Source of the DNA: Grammothele lineata
Taxonomy: Eukaryota; Basidiomycota; Agaricomycetes; Polyporales; Polyporaceae
Length of the DNA: 64,000 nucleotides
Direction of reading: 5' to 3'
Assembly: GCA_002150815.3 (NCBI GenBank)
Contig: NDFF03000367.1
Location: forward strand, 434,001-498,000
Both the position numbers and the translations under genes were made by a program. Under the pieces are notes generated by a model, which made no database searches, was not told the origin of the DNA, and saw only the letters and a program-made list of their open reading frames with translations. Shown piece after piece: positions 47,755 to 61,196 of this stretch (position 1 is the stretch's first letter; every line of letters begins with the position of its first letter).

Positions 47755-48231
47755 GCTACTCGACCGGCGTGGAACCCCTCCCGACTTCCCATTCCTGCAC
47801 GGCTTCTATCCGACAAAACGTCTCAAGACATTGGCGATGGGCTGCGCCCCGCTGAAATCACCTATCCTTATCATTGTATCGTTATTAGTCTCGGACTTTG
47901 TATTTCTACTGTTTATGTTCTTCATGCCTTCATGAAATCACGAATCAAATGGCTTCCAATCCTCATTTCCTTGGTGCATGCAGAATTGGTTTGAGCATGA
48001 CCTGTAGCGTGCGGATTGTGTGGATACGTGACATCTTAGCAACACTTGTATTGCTCGCTAGGACGCGTAATTGTCTCAGGAATACCATGCTGATAATGAC
48101 GCCGTTCAGCGAAACGTGTAAAGGGAAGCGAGATGTGCATAGCGATGCGATTGACAGCGAGGACAACGAGCGAAAACTAGGTACCAGCAAAGCATAACAA
48201 AACACGAACATGCAGCTCAGTCCGAAAACAA
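47755..48231. other. intergenic region between convergent genes
   Basis: About 480 bp of 3' flanks of the membrane-protein gene (plus) and MSH2 (minus). No additional feature was seen. Confidence 0.6.
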
Positions 48232-51200
48232 CTACAACGACGCGATGAGGTTCTGCGCCCAGGCGTTACCCTCAATCCTCGGGCGGAACTGTTCCATGCA
48301 CTTCCGGAGCTCCTCGAGTTGCTCCTCCGGCGACGTCTCGTCCACCATGATGACATCTTCACCATCCTGACCACCGGTGGACGACGCCCACGCGCGCAAC
48401 ATCTCTTCGACGATCTTCGTTCCTTCCTCGACGACATCCTCTGGCAGCTCTGGTTCGGCCTTCGTATGGTTGAAGTCTTCGAGTTCGTCTGCCTTTTTCC
48501 TCGCCAGCTGTACATGCTTTTGTCAGCCTCAGTTGTTGAGCGCTATGCGAAAGACCTGACCTTCACTACGCTCTCGGGGAAGTTGGCCAACTCGGCCACA
48601 TGGATACCGAACGACTGGTCGCATACGCCTGCAAAACCATTAGCAAGGCGGGACGACTAAGTATGGGTCGTCGAACATACCTGGCTCTACCTTGTACAAC
48701 AAAGTAATATCGCGATCGCGACCTTCCTCATTGGCATCGGAAACATGAGCCACGACGTGCAAGTTCTTGACGTGCTTGATTTGCTGGTCCAGCGCAGTGA
48801 GCTCGTGGAAGTGGGTTGCGAACATGCAGAAGGCATGGATTTGGGACGCGATATGTCTGAGGAAATAGTTGTCAGTGTCAACGCCTCAAGTGGCCTAGAA
48901 GAGTCCGCACTCCGAGATCGCCCAAGCCAATCCAAAACCATCATACGTCGACGTTCCTGGAAATAGAATGAGTGTACTAGAACATCAATAAATCATATGA
49001 TACTACGAACCGCGCCCGAGCTCGTCGATGATGATAAGAGAATCCTTGCTTGCCGACTATATGCACGTCAATAAGCGGCCGAGTAAGCGGGATGAGCGAA
49101 CACTAACGCGAAGGATGGTCGCAGTCTCAAGCATCTCCGCCATGAATGTCGATATACCCTTCAGCTGGCTGTCTCCGGCACCCACACGGCACAGAATAGA
49201 GTCAAAGATGGGAATCCGTGCAGACGCGCATGGCACGAAACTGCCCGTCTGTGCCATGAGCGCGATGACGCCGACCTGGCGGATGTATGTACTCTTCCCG
49301 CCCATGTTCGGCCCAGCTGATGGATGATGAGTTTCGTGCGTTGCCAAGACATAAACGCAGATACGTACTGATGATTTGGAACTCGCTCTGGTCTGTCGAA
49401 CCACAGACTAAATGAGAATGGTTGGATACCAAACGACGGCGCTAGACGTACCCTTAATCATCTCAACGTCGTTCGGAATGAAGCTTACATCGTCTTGCAC
49501 TTCCAAGCAGGGGTGGCGAGCCTCTTGAAGGACCAGACTTCCTGAGCCTCGTTCAAGGATCTCAGGCTTGACGTAGGTCTCGGGGGCGTTCACTGCGACG
49601 TGAGCCAGGCTAATTATCACGTCTAGATGAGCAATTTCGCCGTTCCAAGCCTCCAGAACAGGAGTATACGTCGCTATTCATAGTGATCAGTTTTGGCCTT
49701 CTTCGAAGACAACAAGGACTCACAAGCAATGTTCACGACCTCTTTAACAAGACCACTCTGTGTACGGGTGTACTGGTCAGTGGTCTCGCTATAATCGGTT
49801 GAGAGCTCCTTGAGGGTAGAAGTTGTGAAGAATACGCCGCTCTTCTGAGCGCCGAGTTCTATCCACTTTCTAGGCTCGTCCAGGAGCGTTTTGGCGTCCT
49901 ATATGAGTGATTAATACCCCGCGTTCTACATCGACGACCGTATCATGATAACACTCACGTTCTTGGAGACGCGGAAACAATAGCCGTATTGCTGAGAGTT
50001 CTCGAGATGAAGTTTTTTGTCGAGTTCGAGGCCTAGCGCCTTTCCCACTCGGCGATGTTCTGCGTCAAGGCCATCGCGCACCTCAGAGAGCTTGTCTGCC
50101 AGAGCCTGCAGGCGTTCGTCGTAGTCTGGCTTGATGACGAAGTTGTGGTTCTCGAGCTCGTCCAGATCTAGCGTCTGCTGGACCATCTCGGAGTACTTCG
50201 ATAGCGAAGTCTCGTATTCCTATGTGACGCGTGAGTGTCAGGTGAGGTAGGTCACGTTCCCAGAGCGATAGAAGGCATACCCGGAACTTCGTTAGATAGG
50301 TTTCCTCTAACAGTGCTTTCTGCTCGTCCGAACTTGTGTCCATGCCCTCAATGAAGCTTATGAGTCCTTCAAGCTATCCGAGTAACGTTAGCAACTGGCA
50401 ACGTAACGTATCGTTGAGCTCATGCACCTTGAGTACAGCCTGGTAGACGCGAACAACATCCTCGAGAGATGCAATAGACTTTTGGAAGCGCTTGCAAATA
50501 CGATGCATGTCCGGCATCAACTTGAGGTATTCATCCTGGCACGAATCTCAACATCAGTCCATCACCCGGGAAACATTTTCTGGTATCATACCTGTAGGGT
50601 TCTGCGAGTGTTGGCATCCTCAAAGAAAGCTTCCACCAAGCTTTGTCGCTTGACTGCATACGCGTGAATTAGTGTACGGTAATAATAAACAAACCGCGTG
50701 CTACTCACGGATTTCGTGACGATTGACGAGGGGTTGCTTGAGCCAGCTTCCTAAAAGCCTCGATCCTTGAGCTGTCTTGCACTTATTTAAGAGTCCGAAC
50801 AGCGTCGTGTTCTTGTTAGACCCCTAAAGAAGATATAAGCAAGCGAAATGGCAATGACAGATCATGAGATCCTACAATGTTTCCAGGCGCCTCAGTGAGA
50901 TTCAGGGCGCGAAGTGCGCTCGCGTCCAAGCGCATATATTGAGACAGGTCGTGTGTTCGGATACTCCATGCTCCATGGTTCGACGAGTCGGATAGTAACG
51001 AGAGATAGGATACCAGGGCGGACAACGCTGCTGGCGCCGTAGGTAGTGCCAACTGGGCTGCTCAACGAGAGAAGGTCAGAATCGGAACAAAAACGCAGTA
51101 CAGGATACATACGAATGGCTGCCGTGGATTCTGTCGATGTAGACGGCATCGCACTTGCGTTCAAGAGCCGGACTAAGTCCTCATTGATGCTCTTCGTCGT

Positions 51201-52152
51201 AAATTCGCCTGAAGGACGTCAGCGAAGCCCCCACTGCGACTCATAATCTGCGTACTCGGCTTTCTCTCTGTAATCACAACCCCGCAACGGTCAAGTACTT
51301 CTTTCAGTTTCTTCAGGTCGAGATCACGCTCAGTGTTTCCAGACACCGTGCCGGTAGGAATAATGGCTTCCTTGACGGAGAGTTGAATGATGAGAGTCTA
51401 GCAGGTCGTAAGCAAAAGTCATCTGTGACTGGACAGTATGACACCTACCTCAGTGTTCGAAAAAATGTCGTTATCCACAAAGTCTGCGACTCCGAGCTCG
51501 CGCGTACTGCTGTCAGCGTAAGCGACACCAATAGCCTTCGTCTTCACCGCGCTGCTCCCTGGCGCTGCAGGTGTGTTGGCGACCTTGATGGCCATCACAA
51601 TCGGCGCAGAAACGAGATCGGTGTTGACGAAAAGGAGATCTTCCACGGCGGATAGATTTCCTGGGGAGGCCTACCGTGCTCTTGAACAACTCGTCCGCGA
51701 ATCTATGTAGTATGCACACGTACCTCTTTGTCCATTACGAACTTCGTCGCCTTCTTTCCTTGCCCTGCCTCCGGTACCCAGATCTCGACTTTGAGCTGTT
51801 TGCTTGTCAACGCATCCCGAAGAAAGCTTTTCGCAAGACTCTCGCTGAGCGTCACGCTAGGCAGTCCCCCACGACTGCCCAGGTATTTGATGACCGAGTT
51901 GGTGCGGAAGACGTGTGTCGCGACATAGAGCGCGTCGGAACCGTGTACTGAGTAATAGTCGGTCCGATAGAACAAGCGCACAGTGCCTGTGTCGGGCGAT
52001 TTTGCGGGAAGTTGTGCGAAGAACGAACAGAAGCCGGGATGCGAAGAGTTGTCTGGGAGAGCATTAGACTGGCACGACAGATAACTAAAGGAACTTGCAG
52101 CGATACCTATTTCAAACTCAGCATCTTTTTCCTTCCCATACATGAGAGACAT
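48232..52152 (-). CDS. MSH2: DNA mismatch repair protein MSH2 (MutS homologue)
   Basis: Twenty exons, 970 residues, frame kept throughout: 52152-52107, 52052-51724, 51670-51449, 51397-51256, 51208-51113, 51057-50876, 50823-50709, 50653-50592, 50535-50428, 50373-50281, 50219-49959, 49898-49724, 49673-49452, 49407-49369, 49316-49108, 49056-49011, 48956-48911, 48856-48681, 48628-48561, 48507-48232. The mismatch-binding N-domain ([37 protein letters not shown]) and connector/lever domains ([19 protein letters not shown]) are followed by the ATPase. Walker A is [14 protein letters not shown], the signature is STFMAEMLE, Walker B is [15 protein letters not shown], and FATHFHELT follows. The acidic C-terminal helices mediate dimerisation. 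MSH2 pairs with MSH6 or MSH3 in the nucleus to recognise mispairs. Length is normal for fungi. Confidence 0.97.
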
Positions 52153-53029
52153 GGCGGTAGTGCGGAGTGTGAGTTGCCTCTGGTGGCTGCTGTCGGACGC
52201 GCTGGACGCGACCGCCACTTACGAGCTCGATGAGACGCGTCCACGCGACGCGTCGAGGCGCGTCCGCGGAGTTACACGCTTTAAAGCTCCGATGATGGGA
52301 CGACTTTCCGGGCGAACGCTGGCGCCCTTTGCCTGCCATTTTTCTCTCCTCGTCCCTCATCACTGCTTATTGACTTTCCGTCGTTCTATCTCTACCAGAG
52401 TGCTTCTCGAAGACAATGTTGGACGCTTGTGTGCTATGGTAGTCGGGTCGCGATGGTACGTTCTGAATACTCCTTCGCCGCACCATTTGTGTACAGGCGC
52501 AGCGGCGTGTTTCTACCGCAGCCCCTGAAGTGGCTTTCTGGTGCAAGAGCAACCCCCTTCCTTTATTACTTCGATGCCATTCTCTTGTACGGTATGGAGG
52601 TTTGTCACGGAAGACACATCCCTATAATAGTAATCGTTATAATGAAACTTGATTCCCTGCATAAACGTGTCTGCCATGTCATGGGTGTCAACTCGTCGAG
52701 GATGGATACCGCAAATAACCCATTCCAACACTGGAAGCATTAGGACGGTTACATAGCGAACACTTCGTTGGCCTCAGTCTTCGTCTTACTGCCGGTTGTC
52801 GTCCAAGTCGCAGCTGGTATGACATTCAAATGGCCAGTGAGGAGCAAGTGGAAAGTCTTGCCGTCTGAGGGTATACTATCGTACATACTACAGTAACGAC
52901 GACAGGATAGCAGATATCCTGCGGGTACGTGTGTAATCTCAAAGATTGACCTCGGAATGTCTGAGGCTTACCTCGCTGTGGCGGGTATTCACACAGACGT
53001 CCGAGGTTCCATCATTCAATGTTCAACAT
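52153..53029. other. intergenic region upstream of MSH2
   Basis: About 880 bp. Contains the MSH2 promoter and the 3' flank of the HET gene. No conserved coding or RNA feature was seen. Confidence 0.5.
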
Positions 53030-55272
53030 TCAACGCCTACGCTTGTACCTCCGTTTTCGAACAGGCTCCGAACGCGCAATGGTGAACTGCCCTCGCAGGG
53101 CCTTCACAGCTTTCTCGACAACTCCACGCGCCACGGATAACACATGTATCATCCAGTTTTCGCGACACTGAGACGCCGTCTTTCCTTCCTCGACGTGGAG
53201 GGGCTCGTCTGGAGACACCTTTGTAGAGCTCGACGAGTCTGAGTCGACCGTGGCTTTCTCCTGCTTCATTTCGTCTTGGTTCGAACCCTCGTCTTTGGGC
53301 TTTGCTTCCGGTGACGCGACCGACTCGGACGACTCGTTCAGTGAACCCCCGAACGGGAACGTCGTGAGCTGGCGTTGCTTCCGGATTCGCTCTGCCCGCC
53401 TGGCAAAGACACTATCCGTCCTTCGCCGCATCAGCGCCTCATACGCGCTGCCCTTGAGCTCGATTTCGAGGACGCGCATGTGCCGTGGCTCGTGCGCGCA
53501 ACGGGAGAACTTGAGCTGTACGGTGCGCTCCCCATCGCCGAACGCCTTCGTCCAGTCTGGCCAGGCTTCGACGTGGTCCGTCTCGCAATTGTGCTTCGTG
53601 GTGGCAAGGCTCCGCTCGTCCGGGTGGAATCCGCTGATATCGATCATGGCCCAATGGCGGTGGTAGTGGGTCCTGCGGCCGCAGAGACCGAGGGAGATGT
53701 ATATCGCCTCGCCAACCTGGAAGCTGGGGTTGGAGAAACCTAGCACGTACTTCACTGGCTCTTCGCGAGTTTCTATGATCGTTGAGGAAGTTGGTTTCAG
53801 GTCAAGCGACCACAAGTAACGGACGAGGGAGCGGGGAACCCGGAAGTAGGTAGGAATGGAATCCAGCGCCCAGGATGTGAGAGGGGTTGTCTTGTTTGCC
53901 TTGAAGTTGCGCCTCGCGATGTAGATATCCCGCCACTCGGCGCGGTATGTCTTCCCCCGAAAGCAGAGGTTGTAGAAGTCTTCCCCGAGCAGCACTAGCC
54001 GCACCTCTCTTGCCGTCTTCTTGCCGTGCCGGAGGCCGAGGCCGACGTAATACGACCTTCTCGACGAGTCCTGAATCTCGTCGTCGGGCATGGGAGTCAG
54101 CAACAGGCCGACATGTTGAATTTGGGTCTCAGAGAGCAACACAGCAATGGTGTGATCGCCGGCTTCGAAGACCGGGAAACGGCACTTCATCCCGAAGTTC
54201 GTGACCTCGAAGGATGGCAGCTCGAAGGCACCGAACGGTCCATTAGTGGGCCGCGCCACCTAGTTAAGACAAGTCAAAACGCTACGCTTGACATCAGATA
54301 CTGGGCGATCCTTACCTTGTCCCACTGTTTCTTGGTGTACGGCTGCCGCGCATTCCCAACCACCGGCGTGTAGTAAGTGTGCTCTCCGAAATTGAAATAG
54401 TATGGCGAGGGAGCGAATAGATACCGTTGGTCGTTTTCTGAGTGTATGGTGCGTACCTCCTCCATCGATATCGCAGGCCGGTCATCATCCTCTTGACGGT
54501 GAGTATCGCCCCAGGCAAAAAGGGTGGTGTCCATAGAGCGCCTCGCGATCTCCTCCTGAAGGCGTTGGAATGCCTGCGGGCCCTCGCCATAGATAGTAGG
54601 CATGCTGATGGCGAAGAGCCCGAGAAGAGAGTACGCCTCGTCCTCGATCCGGGTGCTCGTGCGCTCCGCCGCCCAGCGCATGCGCATGGAGACGGAGGTA
54701 TGAAGGAAGTTGGATTCACGCGTGAGGAAATCGCGGTGAATGCCCGTAACCTTCTCTAGCACACGCGCGAACTCGCCCCGCGTGCCGAGCCGGTGCCAGT
54801 CCTTGGACATGAAGACGACCAGCCCGGGAGCGAGCAGTTCTTGCAGCGTCCAGCAGCGGGTGTGCCACCGCGCCTTCTGGAAGTCGGATCCGGCCGCGTA
54901 GACGTTGTCGTCGGACGAGACGTCGTCGAGGTGCGCGTAGCACACCTCGGCGTGGGTGTACCAGCTGAACATGGAGTTGATCGCCTCGGAGAGCTCTGTG
55001 CTGCTCTCCTTGTTGATGCAGCAAGTATCGATCCAGACCCAGGCGTAGCTGTCGCGCTCTGCGAGCACGCAGCAATTCCGGATCTTCGAGGAGACCTTGT
55101 TGCGAGGGTTCGACCTGAGGAGCTTGCATCGTTTGGAGATGGCTTGGACCTCTTGGAACGTCTGTTCGCCGTCCGGACTCCAGGTATGAGACAGGATGGC
55201 GTAACCTCCAGGGATGGCAGAAGGCTCTGAGAAGAAATGGAGTTCGGCACGTTTGGTACTGAGGAGCCACAT
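53030..55272 (-). CDS. HET-domain (heterokaryon incompatibility) protein
   Basis: Exons 55272-54316 and 54259-53030 (56-bp intron, GTAAGG...ACTAG, phase 0); 728 residues. The HET domain occupies about residues 1-200: it opens with MWLLSTKRAELHFF and then YAILSHTWSPDG, WVWIDTCCINKESSTELSEA, SMFSWYTHAEVCYAHLDDV, and ARWHTRCWTLQELLAP, the hallmark blocks of fungal HET proteins. Next is the commonly associated SVSMRMRWAAERTSTRIEDE/AYSLLGLFAISMPTIYGEG segment. The rest (about 400 residues) is unique, without NACHT, WD40 or ankyrin repeats, and ends in a very basic RKRRYKRRR tail. HET proteins mediate non-self recognition and cell death after hyphal fusion; partner and allele specificity here are unknown. 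A TATATA element lies near 55461, about 190 bp upstream. Confidence 0.92.
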
Positions 55273-56105
55273 GGTACACTAGAGCTTCTTGGACCAAGAC
55301 GGTAAGTCACATGCCCGACAACATCCTGATGTACTGACCAGTTCTAAGTAATGAGTGCGCGTTGATCAAGTGATAGAGCAATAGGATTTGCGGCAATTCT
55401 GGGAGGGTAGGTGGTGGACCACTCGGTCATCGCTGAACTGTGATGCACAGACCTGCCCGGGTATATAGACCTCTCAATATTGACGCTTCCCGCATCGCAA
55501 AATCCTCTGGCGATGTAGAAACCACAATGCAATACACATTTGATCTGGACAATGGACATGGCTGTACTTGTACAGACGTATGGCATGAGCGGGGCAAGAG
55601 AAGGCATGCTCTAGAGCTCACCGGCCGTATATCGCAACATCCACTCCACCCGCATACAGCTGTCAAAGCTATGAATGTGAGAATACTCGCCCCAGAAATT
55701 TGGTTAGGAGCCCGCCTTCGCTTGGACAGCTCGGCGTGTTGGGATTACGGTATGCCGGTACCTCATGGGCATCGAGTGTATTAAGGCTGTGCATACAACC
55801 AGAAGAACTGCGCCCCTCCCTGCTGTGGCACTGCGTCTGTCAGTCCTCCAGCGTCACTTGGTGAGCTTCAGGTTCCTTGGGTTCCACGTCATGCGACTCC
55901 ATGGAAGAGGGGGCAAAGGCAGGTAGTCAACACACGTCGTATATGAGTTAGTCCCGAAGTTCGTACACCATCCGCATGTATACAGATATTCCAACAAGAA
56001 ACAATCATGCGTCCACGCGACACGAAGAGCAGCCCAGAGACGAAGTTCTCTGTTGTTCTATTCCAACAGAAAAGATACATGGACGGCCCATCTTGCGCTC
56101 CGTGC
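55273..56105. other. intergenic region, no gene recognised
   Basis: About 830 bp between the HET promoter and the PMP3 3' end. The HET-side TATA element (GGTATATAG) lies near 55460. Nothing else was supported. Confidence 0.5.
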
Positions 56106-56701
56106 TCAGTGTGTGTAGCCCGCAGTAGCGCCATAGTTGGGCTGGCCGGCAGGCGGCATCTGACCGTACGCAGGCTGGTACTCGCCATTTCCGACGTCTG
56201 GGTACGCCCATAGATGAATGGCTGAGAGCGCGTGCATGAAAGGGACTGGACGTACAGACGTAGCCTCCACGGCCGTAGCGCTCCTCCGCCTGCATCTTCT
56301 TGTAAATCAACCAGAAGGCGTGCTGTGAATGCGACGTGAGCATTGCCCTCATACGAGGCATGACTCGAGATGGGAAGACTCACGAGATGGCCAGGAAGGT
56401 ATCCGAGACTGGAAATCAAAATAGCAGGTCAGCAAGGCAGCACCACACCAAGGTCGTGCAGCGAGACGAGTAGGAGCACGAGAAGACTTACATGGTGAGA
56501 AGGATGTTGATGAGGAGGTCGCAACTGCAGCCCGTGATGAACGCCGCCGCTGCAGGCGGGAATAGGATGGCGACCTGGCGTATCGCTGGTGAGCTCCAGT
56601 GGTGGCTATTTTGGAATACCCCATGCGGAGGCAGCCACCGTAGACGAAGGGCGGGAGGAAACACTCACGATGATGAGAAGAATGTCAGAGCCGCGGGCCA
56701 T
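56106..56701 (-). CDS. PMP3: PMP3 / stress-induced plasma membrane proteolipid (UPF0057)
   Basis: Five exons, 99 residues: 56701-56669, 56574-56492, 56408-56384, 56322-56256, 56197-56106. The protein starts MARGSDILLII and continues VAILFPPAAAAFITGCSCDL, LLINILLTI, LGYLPGHLHAFWLIYKKMQ, the complete Pmp3 signature with two transmembrane hairpin helices. A basidiomycete-style soluble tail follows (AEERYGRGGYVYVGNGEYQP, Tyr/Pro/Gly-rich). Pmp3 proteins regulate plasma-membrane potential and salt tolerance. No single exon exceeds 92 bp, so ordinary open-frame searching misses the gene. I chose the exon 4 donor GTACGT because it yields VYVGNGEY. Confidence 0.93.
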
Positions 56702-57383
56702 AGCTGTCGTGGATGGTCGAAGGAGGCGGTGGGTATGTGGGTTCGGAGTAGAGAGATGGGAGACGTCAAGGACGAGGCCGCAGTGTCTTTGAGTCCGGCG
56801 AGTCCAGGGGCATGGGCGGCAAGGAACTGCGCGCCAACTGCGGTCCCGACCTCTCCGGCGCTCACGGAACGATGACGCGCGCGGTGCCACTTTCCCCAGT
56901 CTGACGTCACGCATCTCGAGCGACAGAGGGCGTAGCGTAATGACAGCATGAGCATCCAACTTGTTCTTTGAGCGGCGCGAAGCGCGCCCGGGTCCGATTC
57001 TTTTCCTTTTATGAACACGGTGGTGTCATACACCAACGCCCAGCGCCGTCCATTTCCATGTAGATACGTTGTCCGGCACTCGCCATTATTCGTGTGTTCC
57101 CTATGAACCAGAGCACAGTAAAAAGACTGTAGACGCCATCAAGCATGACTGCCAAGTTCCAGCACCTCTCGAAGAAACCCCATCTCGTATGAGAGCGCTT
57201 TTGAACAAGAACACTGGTTCCTCGTCGCAAGTTGCGACACCAGTAACTGTGACACCCGCTGCTTCTCACCGAAGTGAGAAGTACCGTCGTACTTAGAGGG
57301 AGTATTGGCGGCAAGGTGGAACAGGTATGCAAGTTCGGATGACTTCGGATAGTATCGGGAATAGTATACGGGTACAACGAAAT

Positions 57384-57489
57384 GTGCAACGAAGGTCACA
57401 TGATAGAATGTCGTTCCAAAAGATACGGGTGCACGCGGGTTGATAGACGGGAGCAACCGGGTGCAACGAAAGTCACGTGCCAGAAAGTC
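57384..57489. repeat. two diverged direct copies of a 29-bp motif
   Basis: 57384-57412 and 57461-57489 match at about 24 of 29 positions, both starting GTGCAACGAA and containing GTCAC(A/G)TG. The second copy makes an E-box CACGTG. Spacing 77 bp. Confidence 0.65.
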
Positions 57490-57508
57490 CTCCCTGCGAT
57501 ATAGATTA

Positions 57509-57529
57509 CCGATTCTTTAAAAGAATCGG
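57509..57529. repeat. short inverted repeat
   Basis: CCGATTCTT and AAGAATCGG are perfect 9-bp arms separated by TAA. Confidence 0.7.
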
Positions 57530-60500
57530 AACATACGACATGACTCGGGACTACCGAGAGCGGCGCGCTCAAACAATAAAAGAACATGAAAGGTTACGAG
57601 CTGCCTTGATGGATGTTTCAAGTTTATAGAGGCGGCCAATGCAATATCGACGCAGGAGGGATGCGTTGCATTGTGCCGGAGGTATTGAGGGACAGGGACA
57701 TTGAATTCCTGGACACTTCAGTGGACAGGTCTTGGGGGTAGGAATGTCGAATCTTTGTATCAGATCTGACGCATATGGTAGAAATGGTGTACCGATGAGA
57801 AACAGTTCCTAGTTATAGTAAGAAATTCGTTCACGTGGAATGGCCCACGGTCATGTGCGGGCGAGGCGCCCAAATCGGATCGGAGAATTACTAAGGAATT
57901 GGCGCTGAATACGCGCTCAAACAGACGCTCTCCGGCCGGCCATTGGAATGCCGAACGATCCACTGCGTCAGTAGATCTAGAGCTCGTCTGTTGCAAGTCC
58001 ATGACTCCCGTGCCTTCACTGGATCAACTTGAAGAGTATCATTACGCATTGGCTGTCATACACCAAGGTGATGTGTGTTGTGAACCATGGTATGGGTAGT
58101 CCAATGTGTGACACCCTGTGCAACTTGGACCAACTCAGGCTCCGGGCTGTTGAACACAGCTGAATACTTACACGGCTCAGGGAATCTCAGAGGTCCAAAT
58201 TCAGATCTGTGCATATCTGATCCTCCAGGAGAGCCTCCGAATCTGCGGGTCAGCAAGCTACGTTTCAAAAGTAAACTTGCGTTGCTACTAGGAGTGTTAC
58301 TGTGGCAGTACTCTCAGTAGCGCTCAGTACAAGTAGTCAATCCCTCAGCCGGGTTCCCCACCGACGCAGGGTACCGGGCATCACACTGCGTCGTCGATGC
58401 GTTTTCGGGAGTCGCTTATGCGTCGTGTTCGACCGTGAGAGCCGATAGCCAAAGGTCGAGGTGTATGCGCAAGGGCATAGATAAGTACAATGTTGAGTGT
58501 GCCAAAGTCGAACGACAGTCGAGGATCGAAGGTGAAGATGAGAGCACGCGAGAGATGAAGTATTAGGGAATAACCGGGCTGGCCCGGGATTCGAGGTCTA
58601 TATAGGCTCCTGGCTTAAATACGCAGGAGAGCGCGAATATTGAAGCAGAGTAGAATAGAGGATAATAGTCGAAACATACGAAAAATGCGAAGAAGGACGA
58701 GATCAGCCTGGATACATAAGACCGGGGACGAGAGGGACGAGGATCAGCGTGACAAGGAGTGCGGGGGTGATGACTTGTGCTGGCAAATCGGGTACATGAG
58801 CGCGGCTTACGGAGCTGCTACGGGATGCTGAGATCGTATAGTAAAACTGAAGTAGGAGGTACTGTAGGTAACGAAGAACGCAGAAATATACGTACACGTA
58901 GATGGTAGCAGGGACTCTATAAGAAGGAAGGGTGAGAGCGAGGACAATGTCCGAGCAAACTGTATGAACAAACCTCGCCGGTGGAAAATCAAAGTGGCAT
59001 GCACCGAAACCCATATCAAAGGTCGTGCCGGCGGTAGGCCTTGAGTGCAGATGGACTGCGCACGCCGTCGCGTACATAGCGTTGGGCGTCGGTCGGGAGG
59101 CAGTCTGGGCTTATTTTGAGGTGTTTGTGATCATGCGTGCGTAGAGGCTGTCGAGGCCGTGGAAGGACTGGCAGCGCGGAGAGTGGATCAGGTTGCGGTT
59201 GGGTCGAAGGTCGCAGTCTCGGGCATGTCGGCAATGGTGGCAGTGAGGTTGCGGTCGTGGTCGGGATGCGAGCTGCAAGTGTGTTGCGGTCACGGGTTGA
59301 GGTCGCGATCGTAGAGCGCGTCAGTTTCACGTGCTGGCCGTGTGCCATGCACATCACTGGCAGAGTTGGTGTGTACCAGGTGCATCTTGAAGCTTGAACC
59401 CAAGTCGACGCGTCGATCGTAAGGTGATCACACTATGCAGGCAATGAATAGGGTGATAGAATGATGATTGTCCTTTTGACTAATGTACTTACGTAGTAAT
59501 TAACTCAATCAACACACACCAGTCCTGTCACGGTGTCGAGCTCTCAATATATCAGGCAAAGAGCTCTCCCAACCTATTTGACTAATCAAGACTCATATGC
59601 ATTCCCAGTGAAAGACCTAGACAGTGCAGATGTGATCAATTGGTGTCGTCTCTGCAGGTTCAGCACAAGAAGCGACACTGTCATTACAGTGAACGCTCAG
59701 CTTGTGGATCACCATTATCAAACCTTCGCTATCCTTCATGCGAGGGCCGCCAGAGTGACCACTCGAAGTCTCGGGGGTCGTCCTTGGGTAAGTGTTAATA
59801 GACGAAGAAATATATTTGACCACGCAGCCTCCGTACGGACAACAACAGCCTCTTGAGCGTGATGCTCGGCGGAGGCAGAAACAAGGGCCAATACCTCACC
59901 ATGCCAATTCATCATAGTTGAGGCGCTAAGGCGAGTCGGGTATTTCGCGAGTCGAGTGCTCGACGAGGGGCTGGGCAACAGAAACCAGCACAGGGTGCAC
60001 GGCGGTGGGGATGGTGATACACGCGAACATGGGGTCTCCGTAGAAAGGAGCCGCGACGCCGCAACGTGACTATGAGACTAAAAGTCAAATTGGACATGGC
60101 GTCGAGCGGACAAGAAGCGCCGCCTGTTTGAGAGCTGGGCGGTCGCTGGATCCTGAGTCAAGGGAGTGGAGGGGGCTTCCGAAGGTGTCAGTAGCGGTGC
60201 AGGCGGACTGAGAGAACTTGCCGAAAATGCCGCACCGAAAAGATGGCGTAGCACCCTGTCCGGTGTTTGTCGCGGAGGAATGGGCCACGATGCGCGCGCG
60301 CGAGATAGGAACGATGGATGTGCGGGTTTGGAGTAGATGTGTGCTTCCAAGAGTCGAGTATAGTCGAAAACTGTAAGTTGGGTGACCATTGCAGGTCAGA
60401 CGCCGAAGGATGATCAGACTTTGACAGCTGGACAATCGGTGACAAAGAGCGATAACCTGAGAGAGAGAGAGACATGAAGTTAAGCAAGTAGCACGAGTAG

Positions 60501-61124
60501 AGAGAGAGAGCAAGTAAGAGAACCTGAGTGCGACTCCGAAGCCGGCGGGCTGTAACGTCAGAGCGTGAGCTGTGACGTCACACAAAGCGCCCAAGAGCGG
60601 CTTGTTTCTTGAAGCGCCCTACGCGTGGCAGCACGTCTTCCGTCACGAGTCTCTCGCGCTCGGCGATTCGACTCGTGAAAACTCTCTTTCAACTACGAGC
60701 AAGCAAGCGGTTCTCTCCAATCACTGGCGGTGGTCTCGGAGCAGCGCACAGGGAATGAGAAATTCGCTCAAAGGTCACTTGTGAAAGCATTCGGTCGATA
60801 GCAACTTACAGGGAGACTCAATTGCAAAGCCGGACTTGAGCCGGACACGGTGGACGAAAGTAGCCCAAACTTAGAAAGTACTAGACAGACCAACTATCAT
60901 CCACCCATCGGGCTAGTATGACAATCCCTTACAGTCTTGATCAAGTGGCCTGTTCCCAGCGCTGTGTTAGTTCGAGCGCGGAGCGCGAGGACTAACTCCG
61001 CTGGGGGCAGGCCACTCAAGAGCCTCGATAAGAAGGCCGTAAAGCGCAAAAATACTATACCTGAATGTCCGTCCTCGACCACAACTAAATCAAGGGTCCA
61101 GCTCCCCTTCTTTCCGCGCACGTT

Positions 61125-61196
61125 CCCCCTCCGTCTTCACAAAGCTGCGCGCGTGCGTTGCCCCTCCGTCTTCACAAGGCTGCGCACGCGCGCGTT
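61125..61196. repeat. imperfect two-unit tandem duplication
   Basis: Two units of about 36 bp, each containing CCCCTCCGTCTTCACAA followed by a GC-rich CTGCGC/GCGCG segment. Confidence 0.75.

Noticed and set aside
59016..59357. Pro/Thr-rich minus-strand open frame in the gene desert
   Set aside because: Low complexity arising from a GGTTGCGGT-like degenerate repeat; no start context or neighbouring exons.
60085..60594. Minus-strand open frame of 169 codons in the gene desert
   Set aside because: No domain, signal or plausible exon partners; it overlaps a GA microsatellite.
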